A stretch of DNA of 64,000 bases from CAIVAT01 sp049317265 (lineage in GTDB: Bacteria > Bacteroidota > Bacteroidia > Bacteroidales > FEN-979): NCBI GenBank assembly GCA_049317265.1, contig JBMOIP010000017.1, positions 17,839 to 81,838 on the forward strand, given 5' to 3'. Position numbers and translations under genes: made by a program. The notes beneath the pieces are model-generated. The model made no database searches. It worked only from the letters and a program-made list of their open reading frames with translations, and had not been told where the DNA came from. Shown one piece after another: positions 1 to 9,773 of this stretch. Within the stretch, counting starts at the first letter, position 1. Each line of letters opens with the position of its first letter.

Positions 1-807
1 TATGGCGCAATTTCGGCCGCCAACGCCCTGAGTGATGTTTATGCCATGGGAGGGAAACCGCTTTTTGCGCTCAGCATTGTTGGATTCCCTGACAAGAAGT
101 TGCCGATACGGGTACTTCAGCAGATATTAAAAGGGGCAAATGACAAGGTTGCAGAGGCGGGAATCCAGGTGATCGGTGGCCACAGCATAGAAGACAGCGA
201 GCCGAAATTCGGGCTTGTGGTCACAGGGCTTGTGGATCCCGGGAAAATTCTCCGTAATTCTACAGCAAGGCCCGGCGATGCACTGGTACTTACAAAACCC
301 CTCGGAACCGGCATCATCACTACTGCCATCAAGCGGGGATTGGCAGGAGGCCCTGCCGTTGAACTTGTCATGGAGGTGATGGCTCAACTCAACCGGACAG
401 CCGCTGAAATCATGGCAGATTTCCAGGTCAGCGCATGTACCGACGTGACCGGTTTTGGTTTGCTTGGACACCTAAAGGAGATGGTATGCAGTGCAGGTGT
501 TCAGGCAATCCTTGATCCCGATTCAATTCCCGTTATGGATGCTGCATGGGAGTATGCCAGTGCAGGCACCATCCCGGGCGGGACTAAGAATAACCTGGAA
601 TATGTACGGTCTTATGTTGAATGGAGTGATTCCACTCCCGAATTGATGAAGTTCATCCTGGCTGATGCCCAAACTTCTGGAGGATTGCTTATATCATTGC
701 CCGGGAATGAGGCCAAGGAGCTTGTGGCAGGGCTTCACAAAGGGGGTGTTCACTCTGCAGCCATTATCGGAACGATTTCAGCCGGTGATCCGAAAATTAT
801 CGTTTAA
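1..807 (+). CDS. selD: Selenide, water dikinase (partial, 5' end outside window)
   Basis: The enzyme makes selenophosphate from selenide and ATP for selenoprotein and seleno-tRNA synthesis. The reading frame is open from base 1 (YGAISAANALSDVYAMGG...), so the true start lies upstream; the ATG at 46 is internal. About 268 residues remain, covering the ATP-binding AIR-synthase-like core: the NALSDVYAMGGKP segment, a GFGLLGHL segment and the DAQTSGGLL segment typical of SelD. The N-terminal catalytic Cys/Sec and Lys region is missing, so it cannot be told whether this is a Cys or selenocysteine form. The 3' end overlaps the convergent peptidase gene by 11 bp. Confidence 0.93.
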   Translation, partial: YGAISAANALSDVYAMGGKPLFALSIVGFPDKKLPIRVLQQILKGANDKVAEAGIQVIGGHSIEDSEPKFGLVVTGLVDPGKILRNSTARPGDALVLTKPLGTGIITTAIKRGLAGGPAVELVMEVMAQLNRTAAEIMADFQVSACTDVTGFGLLGHLKEMVCSAGVQAILDPDSIPVMDAAWEYASAGTIPGGTKNNLEYVRSYVEWSDSTPELMKFILADAQTSGGLLISLPGNEAKELVAGLHKGGVHSAAIIGTISAGDPKIIV

Positions 808-2575
808 GCGATTCCACTAAAGCGGAATCGAAAATTCTTCCGACGGGATAGATACCCTTCCGGTTGTCGGAATAGGGAGATTTGTTGTAGAACCAGTTGA
901 GTATCAGTTGCGGGTTTTTTGCAAACGTGGTATCTGTCTCCTTTTTTTGCTCAAACTCGAGCTTTAATGCAGGATCCGCTGCCATCATCTCACGGGCCAT
1001 TTTTTCAATGACATAAGACTCTCCGTACTCTTTCTGCTCAAAAGCGGCATCAAAAAAACCCCAATAAACATAAGAACCATTGCCTTTTGGTTCCAGAATA
1101 TGGGGAATGATGCGGCCGGCTTGCTGCCTCACTTCTACCAGTGCCGAGCCTGCCGGGTAGGTCCTTGTCTCTTCAATTTCATCGAATTCGATGTTCGTCA
1201 TCGGATGATGCCCTTCATAGGGGTTTTGCTGCCACCTGGCATTTTTAAAGCGGCAGGTTTTTACACGGATGGTTGCATCATGGGTTAGTTCAGTTACCTT
1301 GATTCCATGGTTTTTCAGTCGCGCGATCACTGCCCCCCATTCCGGAGGGACAATATATGCAACGGGCAGGTTAACCGTTAAAGCCGGGCGTGCAGCATCG
1401 AAATAGGGGATATGCAGTGTGGCAGGTGTCTTGCTGTATTGAAACCATTCGCCTCCTGAGACATCGCTGGTTACGGCTTTATATTCCACTCCAAGGAAGT
1501 CGACCATGGTACTGTCCTCTTTGTTGGTCTCAAACTGGAGCGGGAAAGGGGTGTTTATAAAAGATGCACTTTCGAGGTACTGATCAGCTTTTTGGATCAG
1601 TCCTGTGAGGGCCTTCGATTCTTTCCCCAGGATTTCCAGGGTCGTGAGGATGCACTCATAGGTCCCTGCCACTCTTTGAGGATAAGGTTTCAGCATATGG
1701 GTTTCGATCAGCAGGCCCGGGCGGTTCCGCAGGGCGGTATAACCCTGGGAAAGCATGGGAGGTGCAACTTCTGTGATCAGGCCGCTTCGCGGGTCATGCC
1801 AGTTGCGGAACCCAACATAGGGAAATACGGGGTATCCGCCTTCATTGAGATGGTCCTTCATTTGCCGGATAAAGGTCTCCTTTGACCAGGTTGTCAACCC
1901 TTCATCCATATCTCCATAAATTTCAACGAGGTAAGTAAGTACATACTGGTAATCTGCGCCATCGGTGGTATGGGAATCAATAAAAAAGTCGGGCATCCAG
2001 TTGTTGAACATCCTGAGCCAGGCCTGCATCTCCGGTGTGTCGGCCTTCAGGAAATCACGGTTCAGGTTGAGGTTATTGGCAGTGGTTCGCCAGCCCATCT
2101 CCTTTGGTCCGTTCTGGTTGATACGGTTGTATGGGCCAAACCGTTCATGCCCGTCTACATTAAAAATGGGGATAAAGATGATGGAGACATTGTCGAGTAG
2201 TTTAGAGGCTGCCGGAATGGCGAGGTCGCGGAACAACATGAGCCCGGCATCTTTGCCTTCACATTCACCGGCATGGATGCACGCCTGGAGCAGAAGGATG
2301 GTCCTTCCGGAAGCATGAATGGCCTTTGGGTCGCTGAGACCCTGCCTGTCGAGGATAAGCAGGGGCAGATCTCTCCCCTGGGGGCTCTTGCCGAATGTGG
2401 TGTAGGTGATCATTGCCGACCCCCGGGCAAGTTGTTTGCAGTAGTCGATGGTTGCTTTATACCCGGGGGTTTCCAGCTTGCCCGATTTCTCGTAAAATGT
2501 TTGCCAGTCAACATTTTGTGCAGTCGAAACACAGTAAAACAGGATCACCGGTAAAATTAAATAGAATCTTTTCAT
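797..2575 (-). CDS. M14 family zinc carboxypeptidase, secreted
   Basis: Predicted extracytoplasmic metallo-carboxypeptidase of 592 residues. A signal peptide covers residues 1-20 (hydrophobic core, ending STAQ). The M14 zinc motif is visible as HAGE (H101, E104), followed by the substrate-binding NLNRDF segment near residue 171, a likely third zinc ligand in DSHTTDG (H202) and the catalytic glutamate in LLIETH (about E291). The roughly 290 residues after the catalytic domain have no motif I recognise. A TAnnTTTG element lies 22-29 bp upstream of the start. The substrate cannot be read from sequence. Its 3' end overlaps selD tail to tail. Confidence 0.88.
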   Translation of the reverse strand: MKRFYLILPVILFYCVSTAQNVDWQTFYEKSGKLETPGYKATIDYCKQLARGSAMITYTTFGKSPQGRDLPLLILDRQGLSDPKAIHASGRTILLLQACIHAGECEGKDAGLMLFRDLAIPAASKLLDNVSIIFIPIFNVDGHERFGPYNRINQNGPKEMGWRTTANNLNLNRDFLKADTPEMQAWLRMFNNWMPDFFIDSHTTDGADYQYVLTYLVEIYGDMDEGLTTWSKETFIRQMKDHLNEGGYPVFPYVGFRNWHDPRSGLITEVAPPMLSQGYTALRNRPGLLIETHMLKPYPQRVAGTYECILTTLEILGKESKALTGLIQKADQYLESASFINTPFPLQFETNKEDSTMVDFLGVEYKAVTSDVSGGEWFQYSKTPATLHIPYFDAARPALTVNLPVAYIVPPEWGAVIARLKNHGIKVTELTHDATIRVKTCRFKNARWQQNPYEGHHPMTNIEFDEIEETRTYPAGSALVEVRQQAGRIIPHILEPKGNGSYVYWGFFDAAFEQKEYGESYVIEKMAREMMAADPALKLEFEQKKETDTTFAKNPQLILNWFYNKSPYSDNRKGIYPVGRIFDSALVESLKR

Positions 2576-2596
2576 GGTCAGTGTTTACAGAGTCGT

Positions 2597-2604
2597 CAAA
2601 CATA
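2597..2604 (-). promoter_or_regulatory. Candidate -7 element (TATGTTTG) for the M14 peptidase
   Basis: Minus-strand match to the Bacteroidetes housekeeping -7 consensus TAnnTTTG, placing transcription start roughly 15 nt before the ATG at 2575. No clear -33 TTTG is seen. Confidence 0.4.
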
Positions 2605-2647
2605 CATAAAAAAAAGGAATGCCATGTGTTCAGGGGGCAATTTTGCC

Positions 2648-2655
2648 TATTTTTG
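2648..2655 (+). promoter_or_regulatory. Candidate -7 element (TATTTTTG) for the Asp-box protein
   Basis: Exact TAnnTTTG match 21 bp before the ATG at 2677. It supports starting the gene there: the open frame runs upstream to 2413, but that extension precedes the predicted transcript and would bury the signal peptide. The -33 element is weak. Confidence 0.45.
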
Positions 2656-2676
2656 CATGGAACAAAACCAACTTCC

Positions 2677-4233
2677 ATGAGGAAATTACTGTTTCTTCTA
2701 ATCTTTCTAACTACAATAACCGCTGTCGTAAGGGCGCAATATCCCAACATTACGATCGGTACTGCAAATGAGCCGAATGAACCTTCCATCTGCATCAGCC
2801 CGAAAAATCCGATGCAGATGGTAGCCGGGTCGAACACTGAAAATTATTACTATTCCGCCGACGGAGGCGCTACATGGAGTTCCGGTGTCCTTAGTTCGAG
2901 TTACGGGGTATGGGGAGATCCGGTTGTGGTTGCCGATACCGCCGGCAGTTTCTATTTTCTCCACCTTTCAGTTCCTGACTGGTCCCAGTGGCTCGACCGC
3001 ATCGTATGCCAGAAATCAGTCAACGGCGGCCAAACGTGGAGCGATGGTTCTTTCATGGGGTTGAACGGGACCCATCAACAGGATAAGGAGTGGGCCGTGG
3101 TAGATCCGGTAAATAATACGATTTATACCTGCTGGACACAGTTTGATAAATACAACAGCGCCCTTCCGCTGGATAGTTCGAACATCCTGTTCAGCAGTTC
3201 AGCGGATGGCGGGAATACCTGGAACCCGGCGAAGCGGATCAACCAGCGGGCCGGCGATTGCCTCGACATGGACAACACCGTTGAGGGGGCTGTTCCTGCT
3301 GTAGGGCCCAACGGAGAGATCTATGTTTCATGGGCAGGACCTCTGGGGCTTGTCTTCACCAAGTCGGCAGACGGGGGTGTTTCATGGAGCAGCAACCAGG
3401 TACTTGGCGACATCCCGGGTGGCTGGGATTTTGGCGTTCCGGGAATTTATAGGGCAAATGGGTTACCTGTTACCTGTTGCGACCTCAGCAATGGTCCATT
3501 CCGCGGAACAATTTACATTAACTGGTCTGACCAGCGCAATGGGGAGACCGACACCGATATCTGGATGATGAAATCAACCGATGGAGGAAATACCTGGTCG
3601 GTACCTCAACGAATCAACGACGATCCCCCGGGGCGGCAGCAGTTTTTTACTTGGATGACGGTCGACCAGGTGACAGGTTTTATTTATACTGTTTTTTATG
3701 ACCGGCGAAACCACTCTGATAATCTCACCGACGTTTTCATGGCAGTTTCAAGGGATGGAGGCGAAACTTTCACTAATTTCAAAGTCAGTGAAACCCCGTT
3801 CAAGCCGAATGCATCTGTCTTTTTTGGCGACTATACACACATTGATGCCCGCAACAACATTGTTCGCCCAATATGGACTCGGCTGCAAAATGGGGCATTG
3901 AGTGTTGTGACGGCACTGGTCGACAGTATTTATACAGGGATCAGCCCGGAAAAGGAACAAGCAGTCCCCTTTTCACTTGAGCAGAATTTTCCGAATCCTG
4001 TGCACGACTACACATTCATCTCCTATAAGATCCATGCCCCTGGCAGAATAAGTTTAAAAGTGTATGATATCTACGGGCATGAGGTAGCCACCATCCTTTC
4101 AGACGTACTGGTTTCATCCGGTAAGCATGTTGAAAGGTTCAACCGCCGTGAGTTTGGACTCATTCCTGGTTTTTACTATTTTTCACTTATAGGCAACGAC
4201 CTGGTGATCAACCGGAAAATGGTCGTTGAATAA
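2677..4233 (+). CDS. Secreted Asp-box (BNR/sialidase-like propeller) protein with T9SS sorting domain
   Basis: A 518-residue secreted protein. The chosen ATG begins a signal peptide (MRKLLFLLIFLTTITAVVRA, cut before QYP). At least six Asp-box repeats of the form S-x-D/N-G-G-x-T/S-W/F follow (SADGGATW, SVNGGQTW, SADGGNTW, SADGGVSW, STDGGNTW, SRDGGETF), as found in sialidase-type beta-propellers. The last ~85 residues form a type A T9SS C-terminal domain, starting NFPNPV and running through LKVYDIYGHEV to RKMVVE. This implies export across the outer membrane by the T9SS encoded at 40.6-46.7 kb. Asp boxes alone do not prove sialidase activity; I see no convincing arginine triad, so the substrate is unknown. 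Confidence 0.82.
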   Translation: MRKLLFLLIFLTTITAVVRAQYPNITIGTANEPNEPSICISPKNPMQMVAGSNTENYYYSADGGATWSSGVLSSSYGVWGDPVVVADTAGSFYFLHLSVPDWSQWLDRIVCQKSVNGGQTWSDGSFMGLNGTHQQDKEWAVVDPVNNTIYTCWTQFDKYNSALPLDSSNILFSSSADGGNTWNPAKRINQRAGDCLDMDNTVEGAVPAVGPNGEIYVSWAGPLGLVFTKSADGGVSWSSNQVLGDIPGGWDFGVPGIYRANGLPVTCCDLSNGPFRGTIYINWSDQRNGETDTDIWMMKSTDGGNTWSVPQRINDDPPGRQQFFTWMTVDQVTGFIYTVFYDRRNHSDNLTDVFMAVSRDGGETFTNFKVSETPFKPNASVFFGDYTHIDARNNIVRPIWTRLQNGALSVVTALVDSIYTGISPEKEQAVPFSLEQNFPNPVHDYTFISYKIHAPGRISLKVYDIYGHEVATILSDVLVSSGKHVERFNRREFGLIPGFYYFSLIGNDLVINRKMVVE

Positions 4234-4263
4234 CCCGGGTTGCTCAGAAACTTTTTACCCCTG

Positions 4264-4298
4264 TTTTGTTTCTTGTTTTCGGATTATTCCTACCTTTG
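4264..4298 (+). promoter_or_regulatory. Candidate promoter (TTTTG, then TACCTTTG at 4291-4298) for TetR-TolC
   Basis: A -33-like TTTTG and an exact TAnnTTTG are separated by 22 nt, close to the spacing usual in Bacteroidetes. The element lies 66 bp upstream of the TetR start. Confidence 0.45.
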
Positions 4299-4364
4299 TC
4301 CCGCCAGAGGTAGGAACCCCTGGTCATTAGGGATGAGAAAAGTGGGTTTCATTAAACAGATAGA

Positions 4365-4991
4365 ATGGATAAAGCATTGATAGATATACTTGAAAGAGTA
4401 AGGGAACTTTTCTACAAATATGGTGTGAGAAGTGTTTCCGTTGATGATATTTGCCGTGACCTGGGAATGTCGAAAAAGAAACTATACCAGCATGTGGCCA
4501 GTAAAACAGAATTGGTCGCCAAGTTGCTGGAACTTGAACGTCAGAATTTTGAGATCATCTTTGACAATCATAACTTCGAGGGGGTAAATGCCATCGACAT
4601 CCTGCTTATCGTAAGCCGTGATCTTGGCGACCGTTTCCGTGATGTAAGCCCATCAATGACCTTTGATCTTAAAAAGTATTACCCTGAAATTTACCACAAA
4701 CATGTTGATGAGCGAATTGAGTTCATTTACAGTAAAATACAAATAAATCTCCAGAAAGGGATCAGCCAGGGAATGTACCGGGATGATCTCAGCATCGAGC
4801 TGGTTGCCCGGCTCTATATCCGCCGGTTGATTGATCTTCATAATCCTGAATTTTTTCCGGCTGATAAATTTTCATTCCAGACCCTGTTCGATGTCATGTT
4901 CGACCATTTCATCCGTGGAATTGCCAATCCGAGCGGGATAGATTATTATGAAAAGCAAAAACGGAAGGTTAACTTTAAAAAATTTAATTAA
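4365..4991 (+). CDS. TetR/AcrR family transcriptional regulator
   Basis: A 208-residue regulator with an N-terminal TetR helix-turn-helix (about residues 8-52; VSVDDICRDLGMSKKKLYQHV) and a helical C-terminal ligand-binding part. The stop is 5 bp before a TolC-family gene, so the two are probably one operon. The RND permease and adaptor of the same pump are encoded convergently downstream, and a second TetR (11024-11662) of similar length shares recognisable C-terminal segments (SMTFDLKKYYPEIY here, SMEYDIKKYYPNLF there), so the two look like paralogues. Autoregulation and control of efflux are inferred from context. Confidence 0.88.
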   Translation: MDKALIDILERVRELFYKYGVRSVSVDDICRDLGMSKKKLYQHVASKTELVAKLLELERQNFEIIFDNHNFEGVNAIDILLIVSRDLGDRFRDVSPSMTFDLKKYYPEIYHKHVDERIEFIYSKIQINLQKGISQGMYRDDLSIELVARLYIRRLIDLHNPEFFPADKFSFQTLFDVMFDHFIRGIANPSGIDYYEKQKRKVNFKKFN

Positions 4992-4996
4992 CTCCA

Positions 4997-6361
4997 ATGA
5001 ACTACCGGTTTTTTACCAGCCTTGTCATTTTATTTCTGATTTGCGGCATCGTTGCCCATGCACAACAACCTGTTGCCGGGGGATCGGCTGAAGTATTGAA
5101 ATTCTCGCTCGAACAGGCACAGGCTTACGCCCTTAAAAACAATTACGACCTGAAGAATTCAACCATCGATGTGGAGATAGCCCGTAAAATGGTTAAGCAA
5201 AATACGGCCATTGGATTGCCTCAGGTTAATGGCGGTATCGATTATACGAACAACATCCTTATTCCGACAACCATTTTGCCCGGGGAACTGAGAAACCAGC
5301 CAGGAACCTCTTTTCCTGTTCAGTTTGGGACAGCGTATAATGCAAGCTTCAAGGGATCACTTACACAGCTTATATACAGCGGCCAATACCTTGTTGGATT
5401 GCAGACAGCCAAGGCATTTCTTGAAACAGCCATCCAAAGGGATGTGCGCAATGTGGTTGATGTACGGGACCTGGTTGCCGACGATTATATCCGCCTGCTG
5501 GTGGTAGATGAAGGAATCAAGATTCTTGACTCCACCTACTCAGTTGTGAGCAAATTGGTGGAAGAGGCGCAGAAAAGTTTTTCTGTCGGATTGATCGAGG
5601 ATATTGATGTGGACCAGGCGCAATTGAACAAGTCAAACCTGGAGGCTACGATAACCAATACAAAAAGCCTGAGAAACCTGGGTTATGCACACCTCAAATT
5701 TGTGATTGGCCTGAAGGACAACCAGGAGTTGGTCCAAACCGACAACCTTGAGTTCTTCATTGCACAGGTTAACCACGATGCCCTGATCAACCAGCCGTTT
5801 GATTACAAGACAAATCTTGATTTTGTACTGCTGAAAAAGGCTGATTACCTGACGATGATGCAGTACAAACTTGCAAAAACAGCCTATCAGCCTACCCTGA
5901 GCGGATTTTTATCCGGCAATGTCGGCGCCCAGCGAAGCACCTGGAACTTTTTTGACACCGGTGAGAGCTGGTACCCCAGCGCAATGTTCGGTATCTCCCT
6001 GCAAATACCCATCTGGAGCAGCGGAAGCCGTAAATATACCGTTGACCAGGCCTATCTTAAAGTGGAGCAATCTAAAATTACCGATGAAAAGACAAAGGTA
6101 GGGTTGGAACTCCAGGTAGAAACCGTGAAATCAGATTTCAGCAATGCCTATGCGATCTATCAAAACAAGATCAAAGGATTTCAGCTGGCCCTTAAGATCT
6201 ATGAGAAAACCATGGAAAAATACAAGCAGGGCATGGTTGGAAGTACCGATCTGAATCAACGGTACAATCAATTCCTTGTTTCAAACAGTGACTATTTCCA
6301 GTCAATTTATACGCTACTCAGCCAGAAAATCAAACTGAACAAGCTCCTGGAAAAGTACTAG
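4997..6361 (+). CDS. TolC family outer membrane efflux protein
   Basis: Outer-membrane channel of a tripartite efflux pump, 454 residues, with a signal peptide (about 1-22, ending AHAQ). The body has the TolC pattern of long alternating amphipathic helices with two internally similar halves (FSLEQAQAYALKNNYDLKNS near the N-terminus; QLNKSNLEATITNTKSL in the middle) and a C-terminal MEKYKQGMVGSTDLNQRYNQ segment typical of the family. It starts 5 bp after the TetR stop. The stop is only 10 bp from the stop of the convergent RND permease, so channel and pump belong together although they lie on opposite strands. Confidence 0.9.
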   Translation: MNYRFFTSLVILFLICGIVAHAQQPVAGGSAEVLKFSLEQAQAYALKNNYDLKNSTIDVEIARKMVKQNTAIGLPQVNGGIDYTNNILIPTTILPGELRNQPGTSFPVQFGTAYNASFKGSLTQLIYSGQYLVGLQTAKAFLETAIQRDVRNVVDVRDLVADDYIRLLVVDEGIKILDSTYSVVSKLVEEAQKSFSVGLIEDIDVDQAQLNKSNLEATITNTKSLRNLGYAHLKFVIGLKDNQELVQTDNLEFFIAQVNHDALINQPFDYKTNLDFVLLKKADYLTMMQYKLAKTAYQPTLSGFLSGNVGAQRSTWNFFDTGESWYPSAMFGISLQIPIWSSGSRKYTVDQAYLKVEQSKITDEKTKVGLELQVETVKSDFSNAYAIYQNKIKGFQLALKIYEKTMEKYKQGMVGSTDLNQRYNQFLVSNSDYFQSIYTLLSQKIKLNKLLEKY

Positions 6362-6371
6362 CCTTCTCCTT

Positions 6372-9300
6372 TTACTTTCTTGCACGTTTCTTTGCCAGGC
6401 GATTAGATCTCCTGCGCCTGATTCCCGCGATCATCTGGGCATCAATCAACACCATGGCCGGCACGAATACAAGGGTAAGGAAAGTAGCAAAGCTCAATCC
6501 AAAGATGATTGTCCACGAAAGCGGTCCCCAGAAAGCTTTATTGTCACCGCCAAAATAGAGATGCGGATTCAGTTCGGTGAAGAGGGTGATGAAATTGATG
6601 TTCATCCCAACGGCCAGCGGAACCAGCCCGAGCATTGTTGCCGTAGCCGTCAGCACAACCGGGGTGATCCTGGTTTTTCCTGCAAGGATGATGGCATCTT
6701 TGGTTTTCATGCCGCGTGACTTGAGTTCATCACCGAATTCAACGATCAGAATCCCGTTTCTCACCACAATACCGCCGAGAGCAACAATTCCCAGTCCGGT
6801 CATGATCACACTGATTGACATTCCAAAGATGGCGATACCAAGCAATACCCCGATCACACTGAAAATCACTTCGCTGAGGATGATAAATGACTTGCTGAGC
6901 GACCCAAACTGGGTGATCAGGATAAAGAAGATCAATCCGATGGCGATCATCATCGCTTTGATGAGGAATACCATGGTTTCCGCCTGGTCCTCTTTTTCGC
7001 CGGTGAGGTTGATCTCCACCCCTTTGGTCAGGTGGTAGGCTGGCAATGATTTGTTGATCATGGCCACAACTTCATTGGCCGTATATCCCGACAATACTTC
7101 AGATGAAAGGGTGATAACCCGTTTGAGGTTCTTCCGCTTGATGCCTCCATACGTGTCCTTGTAATGAATGGTGGCCACGGAGGAGATCGGGATCTGGCGC
7201 AGCAGGCCGGAATTCATATCACGGTAGGTTATCTTGGCATTGATGATCTTGTTTACATTGGTGCGCTCCTTCTCAGAATAACGCAACTGGATAGGATATT
7301 CATCCTCATCCTCCTTGTACTTGGATATCTCTTTCCCGAAAATGGCCGTTCGCAGTTCAAGCCCGATCTGTCCCAGCGATAACCCTTCGCGGTTTGCCCG
7401 CACACGGTCAATGTCGATGATGATCTCGGGCTTGTTGTTGTCAAAATCTGATTTGATCTGTTCAATTCCGGGAATGCGCAACGAGTCGAGATAGGACTTG
7501 AAACTGACGGAACTCGTTATTAAATCATCCAGGTTTTCCCCGGTAATTTCAATATTGATGGGTTTCCCTGTGGGCGGCCCCATCTTGTTTTTCTCGACGC
7601 TGATGGTGGCTCCCGGGATGTTTTTCAGGTTTGCCCTGATACTGTCCATAATAGCCTGCGTTGAGACTCCTTTCCGGAATTTGCTTTCGGTAAAATTAAT
7701 GGTGAGTTTTCCCTTGCTGGAGGAGACCGACCGGTCAAACATGCCGTCGCCGGCATTCAACCCCACGTTGGCAATAACCGATTCAACAATCGGATTTTTC
7801 TCCCCCAACACCTTGTTCACCTTTTTTTCAACCATCCTGGTCACCGAGTCGGTCACCAGCTGATCGGTACCTTCAGGCATTTTAATGAATACATTTACAT
7901 AAACAGGATTGTTGTTCGGAAAGAAAACGACAGGTGGTTTGGTAACCCCGATCAGGAAAAAACTGAAGAATAACAGGGAGACCACACTGACCAGGATATA
8001 CCACGGATTTCTGCCTCTCAAGGCCAGGATGAGGGTTTTCTCATACATGTGGAGCATCCAGGGCCATGTAACCGTTTGGAATTTTTGTATCGCAGACTTA
8101 AGCACCAGCCTGTAAAAAGCATTCAGCAGCAACATAAAGATGAAAATGTTCCCCAAGGCAAATCCACCGGCAACATAAGAGATTAAAGCAAGGACCAGGA
8201 ATATGCCACTGGTGATGAGCAACTTTTTTCGGTCGGCCTTGTGTTCAACTTCGTCGTATTCATGTTTCATGAAGGTAACCGCAAAAACAGGGTTGATGAT
8301 ATAGGCCACGAACAAGGAAGCGAAAAGGGTAAGAATCAATGTTACTGGCATAAAATGCATAAACTTCCCGACGATTCCCGGCCAGAAGGCGAGCGGGAAA
8401 AAGGGTGCAAGCGTAGTTAACGTTCCTGAAAGAATGGGCAGAAATACTTCACCTGCGGCGTTTTTCGCCGCTTTCACAATATCAGGCTGTTCCTTGTGCA
8501 GCCGGTGTGTGTTTTCAATAACCACAATGGCATCATCAACAATGATCCCAAGGGCAAAGATGAACCCGAACATCACGATCATATTCATCGTAAATCCAAG
8601 GCTTGGCATGATGAGATAGGCCACGAACATCGACAACGGCACGGAAAGGGCTACAAAGAAAGCATTATTGAATCCCATAAAGAACATCAGCACCACGATG
8701 ACCATGATAAACCCGATGATGATCGTATTGTTCAGTTCTTCCAGGGTGCTTTTTGTAAAACGGGACTGATCACCCGTGATGTTGACATTCAGATCGGGAG
8801 GGTAGGAGTTTTTTTTCATCACATCCATGATCTCCTTGATCTTGTCAGAGGCATTGATGAGATTCTCCCCGCTTTTCTTGATGACATTCAGGGTGATGAC
8901 ATTTTTTCCATCCAGCCGGGCGAAACTCTCCTGGTCTTTAAAGGAGTCTTTAACGTCAGCCACATCCTGGATATAGACCAGGGCGCCACTGGATGATTTC
9001 AGCATGATATTCTTGATCTGGTCGGGCGATTTGAACTGTCCGGCCAGGCGAATCGTGTACTTGGTGCCGAATGATGTGATCGTGCCGGCCGAAACAGTTA
9101 CATTTTCGGCGGAAACAGCTGATTCAATGTCACGAAAGGAGACGCTTGCCGCCTGCATTTTATACATGTCGACATCAATCTGGATCTCCCGCTCAAGGGC
9201 TCCCACAATGTCAACACGGGTAATCTCCTTCAGCGTTTCGATCTTGTCCTGGGCATCCTCTGCATACTTTTTTAATCGCTGCAAATCATAATCACCGGCC

Positions 9301-9761
9301 AGGTTGATGTTCATGATCGGGATTTCGGAAATGTCAAACTCCTTGATATCCGGATCCTTTGGCAGGTTGTTCGGTAAATTTGTCTTTGCTTTGTCAACCG
9401 CATCGCGAACCCGCTGTTTGGCTTCCGAAACTTCAATACCGGGATTGAACTCCACCACAATCGTTGAAAAATCCTGGATTGAGTTACTCGTTATCTTCTT
9501 TACATCGGCCAGCGATTTGCACTGTTTTTCGATGGGGCGGGTAACCAGGTTTTCCATATCCTCAGGCGAAGTTCCGGGGTATACCGTATTGACCAGAATG
9601 GTAGGGATAACAATTTCAGGAAACTGCTCTTTCGGAATGCTGAAATAGGACATTAATCCCAATGTGGTGATGATGACAGTAAGCACATAAATACTTACCT
9701 TGTTGTCAATAGACCAGCTTGTTGCAAAAAATTCTTTGAGCTTGTGTTGTTTCTCTTTCAT
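6372..9761 (-). CDS. RND family multidrug efflux permease (AcrB/MexB-like)
   Basis: Inner-membrane proton-driven transporter of 1129 residues, slightly longer than typical HAE1 pumps (about 1030-1060). One N-terminal membrane segment (KVSIYVLTVIITTLGLMSYF), a large periplasmic porter region, a central six-helix block carrying the proton-relay pair in GIIVDDAIVVIENTHR, a second periplasmic region and a final helix block are visible in the usual two-fold arrangement. Extra length appears as additional hydrophobic sequence around residues 510-560 and a basic tail (RRRRSNRLAKKRARK). The adaptor gene is 12 bp upstream in the same direction. Substrate class cannot be determined. Confidence 0.93.
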   Translation of the reverse strand: MKEKQHKLKEFFATSWSIDNKVSIYVLTVIITTLGLMSYFSIPKEQFPEIVIPTILVNTVYPGTSPEDMENLVTRPIEKQCKSLADVKKITSNSIQDFSTIVVEFNPGIEVSEAKQRVRDAVDKAKTNLPNNLPKDPDIKEFDISEIPIMNINLAGDYDLQRLKKYAEDAQDKIETLKEITRVDIVGALEREIQIDVDMYKMQAASVSFRDIESAVSAENVTVSAGTITSFGTKYTIRLAGQFKSPDQIKNIMLKSSSGALVYIQDVADVKDSFKDQESFARLDGKNVITLNVIKKSGENLINASDKIKEIMDVMKKNSYPPDLNVNITGDQSRFTKSTLEELNNTIIIGFIMVIVVLMFFMGFNNAFFVALSVPLSMFVAYLIMPSLGFTMNMIVMFGFIFALGIIVDDAIVVIENTHRLHKEQPDIVKAAKNAAGEVFLPILSGTLTTLAPFFPLAFWPGIVGKFMHFMPVTLILTLFASLFVAYIINPVFAVTFMKHEYDEVEHKADRKKLLITSGIFLVLALISYVAGGFALGNIFIFMLLLNAFYRLVLKSAIQKFQTVTWPWMLHMYEKTLILALRGRNPWYILVSVVSLLFFSFFLIGVTKPPVVFFPNNNPVYVNVFIKMPEGTDQLVTDSVTRMVEKKVNKVLGEKNPIVESVIANVGLNAGDGMFDRSVSSSKGKLTINFTESKFRKGVSTQAIMDSIRANLKNIPGATISVEKNKMGPPTGKPINIEITGENLDDLITSSVSFKSYLDSLRIPGIEQIKSDFDNNKPEIIIDIDRVRANREGLSLGQIGLELRTAIFGKEISKYKEDEDEYPIQLRYSEKERTNVNKIINAKITYRDMNSGLLRQIPISSVATIHYKDTYGGIKRKNLKRVITLSSEVLSGYTANEVVAMINKSLPAYHLTKGVEINLTGEKEDQAETMVFLIKAMMIAIGLIFFILITQFGSLSKSFIILSEVIFSVIGVLLGIAIFGMSISVIMTGLGIVALGGIVVRNGILIVEFGDELKSRGMKTKDAIILAGKTRITPVVLTATATMLGLVPLAVGMNINFITLFTELNPHLYFGGDNKAFWGPLSWTIIFGLSFATFLTLVFVPAMVLIDAQMIAGIRRRRSNRLAKKRARK

Positions 9762-9773
9762 TTCCGGTTCAGA

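Noticed and set aside
2677..4233. Calling the Asp-box protein a true sialidase
   Set aside because: Asp boxes occur in many propellers; catalytic Arg triad and Tyr/Glu pair could not be identified.
6577..9648. Several plus-strand open frames opposite the RND permease
   Set aside because: All lie antisense to the pump gene and show low-complexity shadow translation.
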